Made by a program: the position numbers and the translations under genes
Part shown: in pieces, positions 9,097 through 20,300 of the stretch
Layout: each line of letters opens with the position of its first letter
How positions within the stretch are numbered: position 1 is the first letter of the stretch
NCBI GenBank assembly: GCA_015499985.1
Contig: JAAAUF010000732.1
Coordinates: 1 to 21,233, forward strand
DNA: 21,233 nucleotides
Source: Haplosporangium gracile
Lineage: Eukaryota; Mortierellomycota; Mortierellomycetes; Mortierellales; Mortierellaceae
Direction: 5' to 3'
Notes under the pieces: generated by a model
What the model was told of the DNA's origin: nothing
What the model saw: the letters and a program-made list of their open reading frames with translations, nothing else
Databases searched by the model: none

Positions 9097-12000
9097 ATGG
9101 CTCCAACGCCATCCACCCCTTCCCCCGCCAACGCCACTAATGAATCGTCTCAGGATCAGTCTGCCCAGGACAACTCTCAACGACGCCGTCCACACTTCCT
9201 GCGGGCCATCACCTCCCCCGTCTCTGTCAACCACGGGCCCAAGTCCACACCAACTACCTTTTCTATCTCTTCTACCTCTACTTCATCTACATCCTCAACT
9301 CTCCACGCCTCCATGGACCACACTTCGCCACTACCAGCCTCGATGGCCGTTGCATCATCTGCCTCTGGAAACGTAACCTTCACCAACACCAACGCCACCT
9401 CATTACAGGACTCTGCTTCTCAGGAACAACACGCTCATTCATTCCGCCCCCAACTCCACCCTGTTCAAAAAGTGGATCTACAGCAAAACGAGGGCCAGCT
9501 GCGATCTTTTTCAACCTCGTCCGTCCTTCCACCGTTTGCTGTCCACTCGAGCAATGCATCCGCCAGCCAGTCCAGGAGCTCGATCACAGAGACGCTCAAG
9601 GAGCATCGATGGTCCAAGGGATTGAAGCTTAACTGGATGTCTACCTTTGGTAGCCGAGCAGGAACAGGACTCGACGGCCCTCTTCAGACCAGTTCATCGA
9701 TATCTTCATCATCAAGGTATAGTTAAGCGATGGCTTTTTCTTTTTGTTGTGATCCCATTCTATTCATATTTCATTATCTTCTCCTCTTTCTCCTTCTTCC
9801 TTTCTCTCCTTCCTTCTACCAGTTCATATATGTCCTTTCTTTGGGGCTTTGAATTCGATCTCGCTCCCTTCTCCTCTTCCCCTGGGGGTCTTCGGCGTTT
9901 TCTTCTTCTTTTTCTTTCTATCGCAGAATATATCTTTGTTGAAATAGTGAACCGTTTGCAAAAGATGGAGCTGGCGTCTACGACGGAGGAGGAGAAGAAG
10001 AGAAAGTCGATTGAGTTTAGTCGAGGTTTCATTGGTCTGCTGGGGACAGGCGGGTTTCATTCGTTTAAACAAATCGAACAAGGGCGAAGAATTAAAACGA
10101 AAAAGAGATTTTTTTTGAAAGGACGACAGTGGTCAACCAGATTGTGTGTGAGAGAGAAAGGGTGATAGAAAGAGAAAAGAGAGAGAGAGAGATAAAGAAG
10201 TAAGGATGGGGCTGAAATTATATAAAAATAATAATGCAAGCAGAGATGGATAGATAGCAATGGTGCAAGATGCGACCATGGGCCATGGCATAGGCACGAT
10301 GCAAAAATGCATTGGCCAGACAAAGGGAGATAGACAGTAGACAATGAGTGGAGGAGACGACAAGTGAGATGGTTGCTGGATGAGTCGAGGAGTGCAGGGT
10401 CCTTTATTTTAGCTCTTGTCGCCTCTTCTTTTTTTCCATTGGGGTTTTTTTTGCAGAAACGAACAAGCGTTTTTAGTGGGTAAGGATTCTTTTTTCTCTC
10501 CCTCTCTTTACGCTTCCTTCCCTTCTTCCTTCGTCATCCTTCATCGTCATTCGTCTTTTGCCACCAAAAAGAACATCCAAATGCTACTTCTTAGTCTACG
10601 ATCTGATAGCCAACCTGGTCCAAAATGAATTGTAATTCCTTGGATTCGTAACCAACGTTAAAAAAAGAAAGTGTGATTATTTTTTTGTTCGCCTTATCAT
10701 CTCGCATTGATACCCTTTGTTTTATTTTTACTTTTACTTTTCTTCTCTCTCTTATTTTTTTTTTACGATACAACTATCCAATCGTTGGCTCGGGTATACA
10801 GAGCAGAGTGCAAAGAAAAAAAGGAAAAAAAAGCCCTCTGTATTTCTCTCGCTCCCGGAACCAGGAGACGGACAAGTGGGAAAAAGGGAGCGGAGAGAGA
10901 GAGAGAGACAGAGTGAGAAGAGGGGGACAGGAGGAAGAAGACAATAACAACAATGGATGGGATTTGTCCTCTTGGATGCAGATCCTGAGGCCGGCTCATT
11001 CCTGTTTCGTTGTTACTGGAATGGGGTAAACAGTTGGGCCTATGGACAGGACAGAGAACAACAACAGGCAGGACACGGCGCGAGAGCGAGAGAAAGGTAG
11101 AGAAAATGAGAGAAAGCGGGAAGGAGCAGAACGCAAAAGGGAAAAGGGAATTTTGGGAAGTGAGAGGAGCAACGCACCAATCATAGACGGAGAAGCGGTG
11201 TCAACAATCTTTTTTCCTTTTGGTCAGGCAGGCAGACATACAGGACAGACCAGGCCTTGTGTTGTTTTTTGGTGCTCTTTCTCGTTTTTTTTTTGTTGCT
11301 GCCTTTTTTTTCTATCTCACAACTGGCATAACCAATGCATGCGTAACTCGCATAAATCAGACAAATAACACAGACAGGCATACATATATATATATACACA
11401 CACACACACACTACTTCTGTCAGTCAACCAGCGACCCCACACGCATTCATATGCAGGAGAAAACTTGCATTGCCCCGTCAATGGTTGTGTTGCATAGCCA
11501 TGCGCTGTCATATCCCCTTCTTTTACTTTGTATACCAGTGTACCATACACATCAAGTTGCTATAAAAAAAAGATGCGGAAGAATGATCCAGGGAGGTCAT
11601 CGTTAGCACAAATTAAAAACAACAATGATAATACATTGACTCTAACCGCTCCTCTACTTTCATCTCTCTTCCTGCACTTTAATCGCTTAGGTCCTCACAA
11701 TACAAGGCGATCCAACGACGCAAATCAGAAGGCACAGGACTCCGGATATCCAGAGCCGACCCAGGAGTGGACGATTCCATCGGTGGCACAAGTCTTGGAC
11801 TACTTGCTCCCGTCGCTACCACTGGGAAAGCAAACTCTCGGAGTGGCAAGACTGGACTCGAGACGAGCGTTGATCAACTCAAGGTCAGCGAGGCAAGGAC
11901 TCGTCGGATATCTGACTCTGGGCTCAGTACATCATCCCGCAATTCAGGGACAGGGCTCGCGGAACGACTCTCTGGATTTGCCCAGACTGTGCGTGGCCTC

Positions 12001-15000
12001 AGCCGATCGTCCTTTTCTGCTGGCCATTCGTCACCTACTATGACCTCCAGCTCTTCTAGTTCAACGCCAACAACTCCAGGATTCAACGCCTCAGGACCAA
12101 CAAACTGTCGCCAGCAGCCCATGTCAAATATGGACTTCGATAGTATGCATTTTGGCTCTTGGGATGATTTCCTCTACTATTATCGTCAGGGACTCTTTCC
12201 AGCAGATCGCCCTATCCCAAGACCACAACTAGACACAGCCTATCCACCCGTACCACCCTATGCAGCAACAGACTCCCCGCTTCCTTACCTAGCCCCGCCT
12301 CTTCCCTTGGACGAGGAGCGCCGTCTCCGAGCGCTTTACAGCTTCCAGATCCTACAATCAGGAATTGACCCTAACTTTGAGCGAATTGTCCAGCTGGTCG
12401 CGATGGTGATGGGAGTCAAGGGTTGCATGATCACCCTGGTGGACCACAGGGAACTCACAGTTAAGGCGCAGCATCCGCCTACAGGATTCGATTGCTTCCC
12501 AAGAGAAGGCTCACTTTGTGGACACACAATCTTACGGGCGGCGGACGACCCTTTTGTTGTTCTCGACACTAAGAATGACTGGAGGTTTCAGCATCTTGAG
12601 GCAGTGAATGCAGATCCCTTTGTCCGATTCTATGCTGGTGCGCCTTTGACGACATCGGAAGGGCTGAATGTTGGATCTCTCTGTTTGATCGATGATGGGC
12701 CAAAGAGTTGCTTCACGGAGAGGGAAAAGACGGTGTTGGTCGACTTTGCGGCCGTGGTGATGAGAGAAATGGAGCTGTGGAACGACCAGGTCCAGCTTTG
12801 TATCAGGAACCGCATGATGAGAGATGTGACACGCTGGGTTCGAGGCTGTCTTGACTTTGGTGCGCCGGACTCACCAGTAGGAGACGACTCAGCAGCAGAG
12901 GACACGCGGTTAAGAGGTGCCCATCCCATGGATTCACTTCAACCACCTCTGCCAACGCCATCTGACCTTTCGGCGTCTTCGTCGGGGACTCTCAACATGA
13001 CGAATGGGCCAGCTTTGATCTCACCTCCCATCGACCCAGTCTTTCCAACTCCCTCAGGATCGCCCACATTACTGTCGCGCGCTCTTGGCTCAACGTCCAA
13101 AAGTGCCCCTCAAACACCACCGGCGACCAGCGGCAATCCTCTCCAGGATCGAGCATTTCCCGCCGCATGTATCCTCATTCAAGCGACCTTGAACGTCGAC
13201 GCCGTTTACCTCGTACAGGCATCTTCTGACCAGTCGATTATCCCACCTTCAGGATCGTCTGTTGTATGGAACTATCTGGATACCGCAGGACGCCGAAAAG
13301 GATCCGTCGGTATTGTGAAAGGAGGACATACATTAGGCGACACACCCAACACGGCGCTGGTCTGTCTGGCGTCATCTGAAAAGAACACCGACATCTTTTC
13401 GCACCCAGTCCTCGATGAGAAGGTGCAGCACACCAAGAGACAGGGATCGGCCTGGGTCTGCACGGACGAAGGATGCCGGCCACATCGTCTTGGAGACTCC
13501 TTGCTGAATGCGATTGAACCCGTGTGGGAGCGAGACATGCCCGTCATCAAAGAGATACTAGGATATGTGCGACAGGAAACACCAGCCCCACCTCTGATGC
13601 CTGGCCAAAACCGACTGTTTAGCTACTCTCAAGGTCAGGATGCAATCGAAAATGATTGGTTTGGCGCGTCTACCAGCATTCCATCGTTAATCAAGGAGTC
13701 CAGTCACCGAAGGCTTCTTTGCCACACATTCCAAGGAACGATCCCCCAGCTTTCTTCTGCCTCGAACACGCCTTACCAGTCCTGTGTAGTAGTACCCATC
13801 CTGGGTCCTACAATGGTACACACTCAATCATCGACCAACGACGAACCCTGGGCGTACTTTGTCATCCTCTCTGCCTCTCACACTAAGCAGTTCTCTTTCC
13901 ACGAGCGGATCTATCTTAAGAACTTTGGGTCCTGTATGGTCACGGAGGTCATGAAACGCCGAGTAGAAGCAGCTGATAGAGCTAAAGGCACTTTTATCAA
14001 AAGGTATGCGGACTCTCTATGATCAACTAGGTGGTGTAATCTTTTCCATCTCCTTTACCATCGCTGCGAACAATCGACAGTATATTGACTAATGGACTTT
14101 CTATACTTTAGTATTTCTCACGAGCTTCGCACTCCGCTTCACATTATCCTTGGCATCCTCGAATTGCTGTACGCCAATCCAGAGGAGCCGTTGAGCGAAA
14201 CTCAGCTGGCGATGGTCTACTCAGCAGAGGCCTCTGGAAAGAGTTTGATTGACACTATCAACAACATTATCGACCTCGCCAACCTGGACCCAGATAGCAA
14301 CACCGATAGCCAGACTATTCATGGCAACCGATCGGCGACACCTTCATCCGAAAGCGATGAGCCTGTCATGGAGGAGATTGACATTCGCGAGTTGTGTGAG
14401 AAGGTTGCAGAGTCCATGGCCAAGGCTTGCACTGACAAGAATCTCGTTATAGTCCCTTCTTGGGCCAAACCCTCGCTCTCGTCCTTGACAAATTCGACTT
14501 CCAACTCTACACCCAACTCTGCATCAGGCATCACGTTGATGAGAAACAACTCGGCGCCAACCGGCGGAAGAAACAACACAGCTACAGATGATGCCACCAA
14601 CGGATCGACATTATCCGCTGAAGGGCATGGTGGCTTCTCTTCTAAGAAGCTCCGTTCTGACCGCAAACCCGTTCTGGAACTCATGGTGGCAATGGACGAG
14701 CCCGAGAGAGATCCTGATCACGACACGCTCTGGAACTTTGCCCTGGACATCAAAACCATCACCCGCATCCTCACACAGGTACAAACCCATTTCAGTTTGT
14801 AGGAGAATGCACACCGGTTAATTTGCCTACTACATGTTACTTATTAATTTTACAACATCAAATTGCAATAGCTTGTGGAAAACGCCATCAAGTTCACCGC
14901 AACCGGATTTGTGGAGCTGTCCTCCGTCGCCTTGACCAATAGTCCCATTCCCATGAAACCGCCACACCCAAATGCCCGAGCGATCCTCTTTACTGTCCGC

Positions 15001-16863
15001 GACACAGGCAAGGGTATCTCTGCAGACTTTGTTCAATCCCACCTCTTCAAGCGATTCTCCCAGGAAGATCCACTTCAAGTTGGAACCGGACTTGGAATGG
15101 CGCTTGTGAAGGAACTGGTCAAGAAACTCGGAGGATGGATGGAAGTCTGGAGTGAGGGTATCGAGGGCAAGGGATGTGTCGTCAAGGTTCTTTTCTGGGC
15201 CAGTCCTGCATCTCACCCTACAAAGTCGTTGAAATATATGGACGGTCCTTGGCAGAACATGTCCTGCAGATTCTATGCTGGAGAGTCTGCTCTTGGATCG
15301 GATCGCCTCTTCAAGATCATGGGAGAGCGTATGATGGGTCAGCAGCTTGCCATGAAAGTTGAGAGAGGCAACGAGCAGGACACGAGCGCTGAGGACATGC
15401 TCAATAATCTTTCGGACGAGTCTCAGTGCAACCTTCTGGTGATCAACGACGATCTTATTCGACTCCGCGCCTACCTCACTCACTGGTCCGACAAGCAAGC
15501 AGCGATAACCGAAGAAGGAGAGGCGATTCCCGAGACACCTACGCCGCTTTTGATGCTCACAGCACCCTACAACCTCAAGAGCGTTCAGAAGCTGATCGAT
15601 GAATACCTGGAGGTCCAAGCCGAATCGGACGGAGTGATTCGTCCTGCTTCGGTTGTGATATTAAACAAGCCCGTCGGACCACTCAAGCTGGTGCAGTCCC
15701 TGCGTGATTGCTTCACTCCCGCATTCTCGAGCCCTGGATTGGCGACCCCTCAAGGATCGCCCCAGCTCTCGCCTCGGACTGATCTGTCTCGAGCCCCACC
15801 CATGCCGATGATCCGATCAGCTACTGTGCCCCACATCACGACTACGACCCTAGGCGTCAACGACAACCGGCTTTTATCTGCCGGCAGCATGATCAAACCG
15901 TCATTTGTCTTTCCGAGCATGCAGCATGATCGACAGCCGATGATCTTTATCCCGCCTCATTCTCCAGGAGGACTTGTCATTCCCTCACGCGTCTTGTCAG
16001 TTGATCCCAGCCCTGTGACGACACCCGAGCGAGAGTCGTGCCCTAATCACCAATCATCCAGCTCTTCCAGCAGTTTGGAAGATATTTCTCGCGACATCAC
16101 TGCAAAGGAGAGCGCTAACCTGGAAGCATTCCGAGCCAACATTGAGGCCAATGCGCCCAAGATTCGACCCCAGCGATCGATCAAGAACTACCATAGTCAA
16201 AGACAACTTCAGCTGGAGAGAGCCGCCGCGGTTGGTCCAACCATCGACACCAGCTGCTCCGACCGTCCCTTTCCTAGAGTGTTGATCGTCGAAGACAATA
16301 TTACCAACCGAATGATTCTGAGGACGTTTTTGAAGAAGCGCGGTATTGGCGTTGTCGAGGCCGAGAACGGTCTGCTGGGTGTGGAGCGATTCCAGGAGGA
16401 GGTTTGGCGCAGGGACGGAAAGGCCGGATTTGAGTTTGTGCTAATGGATTTGCAAATGCCGGTCATGGACGGCAACATGGCGACAAAGAAGATTCGAGAG
16501 TTTGAACAGAGTCTTGTGAAGCAAGGACAGCTCAATTCGAATGAAGCAAACACACTCCAGGCGGGACAGTCTAGTACTGATCAAGAGAGAGCGTACCGTC
16601 GCACTATGATTTTTGCGCTGACGGGACTTGCGGCCGACGAGGACAAACGCCTGGCTTTTGCGTGCGGAGTCGACGGCTACTTGACCAAGCCTGTGAGTCT
16701 CAAAGTGAGTTTCGAATCCCTTTGCGTGTATATGTTCACAGACAATGGTTTCAACGAATTGCGTTAAACGGATACTAATCACGAGCACTATTCTCTTTGG
16801 TTCTGCTAGACATTGGGAGAACTGTTGGAGACTAATCCCGCCGATTTGAAGATTCCCGCGTAA
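9097..16863 (+). CDS. hybrid histidine kinase, GAF-GAF-like-HisKA-HATPase-pseudoREC-REC, 5 exons, about 1828 aa
   Basis: Sensor kinase expected to pass phosphate to an Ypd1-type HPt protein and on to Ssk1/Skn7-type regulators. Exons are 9097-9716, 11691-14003, 14112-14778, 14872-16704 and 16810-16863, with all phases joining. Residues 1-410 are Ser/Thr/Pro-rich without membrane helices, so it is probably cytosolic. GAF spans about 414-570 (DEERRLRALYSFQIL to AAVVMREMELW). A diverged GAF-like region spans about 696-975. The phospho-acceptor is H981 in SISHELRTPLH. The HATPase has its N box at LVENAIKF (N1204), DTGKGI (1244-1249) and GTGLGMAL (1271-1278). A Ser/Asn-rich insertion separates DHp from ATPase. 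A degenerate receiver spans about 1386-1482. The true receiver has E1674/D1675, phospho-acceptor D1726 (LMDLQMPVMDG), T1784 and K1806. The start is the first ATG after a long ATG-free leader. Exon 1 is the least certain part: without it the first in-frame ATG is 12040. Confidence 0.85.
10591..10707 (-). CDS. 38-codon antisense frame of unknown meaning inside the long intron
   Basis: A true ATG at 10707 opens a frame ending in TAA at 10591. The last 20 or so residues (NVGYESKELQFILDQVGYQ and on to the stop) have a balanced, globular-looking composition, unlike the surrounding simple sequence. I recognise no family. It may be a chance frame, the last exon of an undetected minus-strand gene, or a relic. 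Confidence 0.12.
   Translation of the reverse strand: MRDDKANKKIITLSFFNVGYESKELQFILDQVGYQIVD
11384..11411 (+). repeat. compound microsatellite (AT)n(AC)n
   Basis: About six AT units pass directly into about eight AC units within the putative long intron. It is a simple tandem repeat with no known role here. Confidence 0.9.
11561..11567 (+). promoter_or_regulatory. possible internal TATA box before the GAF-containing exon
   Basis: TATAAAA lies 130 bp before exon 2 of the histidine kinase. Transcripts starting just after it could yield a shorter protein from the ATG at 12040 (MTSSSSSSTP), which keeps every recognised domain. Motif match only; A-rich sequence makes chance hits likely. Confidence 0.25.
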
Positions 16864-17322
16864 AGGAGGCCCTATTAATTGTTGTTCGGGGTCCACTGTT
16901 GTTTTCTTTGCTCCTTTCTCTTTTGCCTTTTGTTCAACTGTTTATTATCTACTATCTTGCTCTCTCTCGTTCCATTCCCACTACGCACACCCAACACAAC
17001 TTGTACAGGCATCATTCACTCTTCTTTTTATCAGTCGCTTTCTGACGATTTTATTTTGCTATCAACTTCCTCTTGCTCTTATGTTTAATTCTTTTCATTT
17101 TTTTTTCCTGTTGCACCACATTTCCCTTTTTTTCCGACACTTTTTCAACTTCACTCTTGTACATGTACCATCTCTTCTCTTTCCTCATCTTTACTTTTTT
17201 TTTCTTCTGTCCTTTGACACATTAAAAAATTTAACTCCTTCTGGCGTATTTTGCTGACAGTGTCTTTCATGTCCCGAGTTGCTTTTTATCTCTTTTCATT
17301 TGACTGATGATCATTGGATATT
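16864..17322. other. convergent 3' spacer between histidine kinase and Sel1 genes
   Basis: 459 bp, pyrimidine-rich on the plus strand and without a supportable gene. It must hold the 3' ends of both genes. An ATTAAA at 17221-17226 could serve the kinase, and an AATAAA on the minus strand at 16946-16941 could serve the Sel1 gene. These would make overlapping transcripts. A 10-bp palindrome GTACATGTAC lies at 17159-17168. Confidence 0.6.
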
Positions 17323-20300
17323 TTATGGAACTGCTACGACTGATACAGAAGAGGAAGAAGGCGGTGTGCGCTGGCCGCTCCAGAGAGTCCATCGACGCTT
17401 CTTCTTCTCGAGTGCCTCGGTAGAAGCAGGTGAGGAGATTGAGGTCGGTGTTGTGGGGGCGATGCTAGAGGCGATCGAGGGGCGAGGTGATGTTGGGGAT
17501 GTTGGCGGGGATGTGATGTTGGTTGTGCTGTTGTTAACTGATGATGTGCCGTAAACTGGGGGCACTACAACACCTGTAGTCGCGGCTGTGACAGATGCTA
17601 GGCCTGAGGCAATGCTAGTGAGGGTATATTGAGGCGATGGGATCGAGGGTGCAGATGGAGATGTTGGTGACGAGGAGGAGTTGAGGCTTGTTATTGAGGA
17701 GCTGTTGTTGTTTTGTGTGATCCATGAGCCTGGGAATTTTGTGTGTGAGCGGACCGAGGATGGTGACGAAGGTGATGAACCTGCCGGTGTCGAGTTCGAA
17801 GAAGCTGGTGCTACAGCAGAGGTGGCGATGGCGGTTTGGATGGCGGAGGTCAATCTCTTGGCGCGTTCCTTTGAGCTGCCCTTTTTAGTTCCCCGACTAG
17901 TCGCGTTGGTGACGACGGATATAGATCCAATGGTGGCCGCAGCCGAGACGGCAGCGTTCTCGGCAGCGCAGTACTGATCGTATTTGGGTTTCCAAATCCA
18001 TGAGTTGCCCAGCTGTGAGGCTCCTTGGGCCGATGCCATGCGGTAGTATTTTGCAGATTCGTACATATCCTTTTCGATCCCGATCCCCTCATAGTAGCAG
18101 AGCGCTGTTTCGTTCTGTGAATCCGGGTCTCCCTATTAATATTAACATTAGTATTATTATTTTCATTTTCAGCAAATAAAAAGTAGAGAGAAATGTTAGT
18201 AAAAAAAATTCCGTATCAAAAACAAAATGCATTACTTTTTCTCGATAAAAAGACATGAATTTTTGGTATGTTACCAGATCGGCGGCAATTTTGAAGTAGG
18301 TAAAGGCGACGGGTTTGTCCTTGGCGACGCCCCAGCCCTTGAGGTATGACATGCCGAGTTCATACAGGGCCATGACCAGTTCCCTGCGCGCCATTGACAT
18401 GGCTGTAGTTCGGTCCATACTGCCCATGCGCCTCACAGATTGTAGTGGTGGTGCCCCTGCTGCTGCTGCCGACTGAGAGGGTTGAGTTCTTTCTGTTGAA
18501 GTAGAAAGTGGTGAAAGTGACGAAGGGGATAATGGTGGCGACAAAGGCTGTGATCCTATCATGTCGGGGCTACTATTATTGTTGGCGGCGTTGCTGTAGT
18601 CGACGGGCGCAGAGACGACGGAGACTGTAGAAGAGGTGGTAGTGGGTGCTCCATCGATGACCTTCATCTCGCCCATCGCGTACTCTGCTGCACGTTGGAG
18701 GTATACGATTGCTTCCTTTGGGTTCGCTTTGCATCCCTATTTTAGCAATCAACAATACCGTTAACAAAAGAAACTAGGTTATTAATAATCCAAGAATGCA
18801 CAATCGAAACTGTTTTGATTCAAATAGTTTCTTTGTTCCACCACAACTTGATTCACAATTTGTTGTTTCAACTTTTTCATGACAGAACGGTTAAAGAGAG
18901 ACATAAAGAGGAGAACTTACCCATCCATGGCGAAGAGAGAGACCATACATCAATTGCCCCAAGGGGTTCTCGGATTGAGCAGCCAGACGGAAATAATGTG
19001 TTGCCTCTTCGAGTTGATTGCGTTCATGGAGCTCAATCGCCCGTTGGATATTGTCGTCTGCCTCGGCTTCGCGTTGCTGTGCGGGCGTCAGGGGTATGAC
19101 TGGTTTCTGTAATTTGGGTGTGGCGGTGGGTGGTTGTGAAACCCCGCGCTTTTTTGAGACGCCCTGCTGTCCTTGTCCCTGAGCCGTTTCTGCTGCACCT
19201 GTTGCTGCTGTAGTTGTTGGAGAGGTGTTGTTAGCAGAGGGGAGCTGAGACTGCGAAGATCGTTCAGAGGGTGCAGAAAGTGGTGGTAAGGAAGACTGAG
19301 ATTGTGGTGCTGAAGACTTTTTGGAGGCCAAAAGTAGTTGTGCCACCGAGGCGTTAGAAGTATCGTCAGACTTGGTGGCATCAGTGTCGGTGTCACCGTC
19401 AAACAAGAACGAAGTCCCTCTCCCGCCAATGGTTCGAATCGTCGCGGTGATGGTCGTTGTCGTTACGTTTGGTACAGGAGACAAAGGAGGAGACGGAGAG
19501 GATCCAGCAACAGTCTTGGTTGTAGGCGATACTGCTGTTCCTGTAGGAGTAGTGGTAATAACCGCATTCGCAGTGGCAATGGGAAGAACAGAGGGTCGGG
19601 AAGACTCCTGGCGGGCAAGGTCGATGGAAGCCTTGATTGTGCGACTCTGCTCCTTGGAGATCAAGAGATCTTCGACGGTGACCTGAATTAAATCCGACCC
19701 CGTGCTCGTGTTGATGTTGCGTGAGGGATGACACTGCGAATAATGACCTCCCTCTCCCTCTCCTATTCCTCCTCCTGTTGCTCTTGAACGTTCATCCTTC
19801 TGCTCCTCGTTGCCACCCCCTATTATCTCGATACTCCTCCCAGAAGTGGCAGCAGCTGTTGTTGTCGATTTCCCCAGCCTGTCCACACGTGAATCCTTTC
19901 CTTGGCTGTTGCTACTGTTGACACGCTGATCCTGATTGTAATAATAGTCTTCATCCTCCTCGTCAGGGATCATGGGCCCGCTCGTCAGGTTGGTTGGATA
20001 GGCAAATTTTTCTTCAAAGTACATAGATCTATGTTGTAGACAGTAAGTGTAAAGTCGACAATCCAAACAAAAATGAAAATGTTATGTTTAGTTTCAGTCA
20101 AGCAAAAAGTAAAAAAGTGTTTTGACTTGTTTATTGTTTTTGTTTGTTTGTTTGTTTGTCAGGGTGCCCTGCCCCCCGCCCAGTTGTAATTAGCAGGATG
20201 GGTCGGAGGTGAGGAAAGAAGACAATGGAGGGTAGTTCAAGACATCCATTATAAAAACCACGTTAATTAAGCGCCATTTTAGAACGATCAAGGGTCACCT

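Larger units (their letters stand above)
9717..11690 (+). other. putative 1974-nt first intron of the histidine kinase
   Basis: The donor GTATAG follows exon 1, the acceptor TTAG is at 11687-11690, and a CTAAC branch motif at 11642-11646 is followed by a pyrimidine tract. Both flanking exons leave phase 2, so they join in frame. The interval holds alternating CT-rich and GA-rich blocks, microsatellites, TATA-like motifs at 10219 and 11561, and no exon I can defend. It is more than ten times longer than the other introns of this gene, so a missed exon or a separate transcript is possible. Confidence 0.5.

Noticed and set aside
9965..10165. 66-codon plus-strand frame after a pyrimidine tract and AG within the long intron
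   Set aside because: It is Lys/Glu/Arg-rich from GA-rich DNA. The acceptor phase does not match exon 1 of the kinase, so it cannot be its next exon.
11528..12043. 171-codon plus-strand frame overlapping exon 2 of the histidine kinase
   Set aside because: It starts at TTG and runs in another frame. The frame that continues into the GAF domain has a proper acceptor and branch motif.
14830..15618. 262-codon minus-strand frame opposite the histidine kinase
   Set aside because: It is antisense to the conserved HATPase and receiver-like coding region and shows no family features. A codon-bias shadow.
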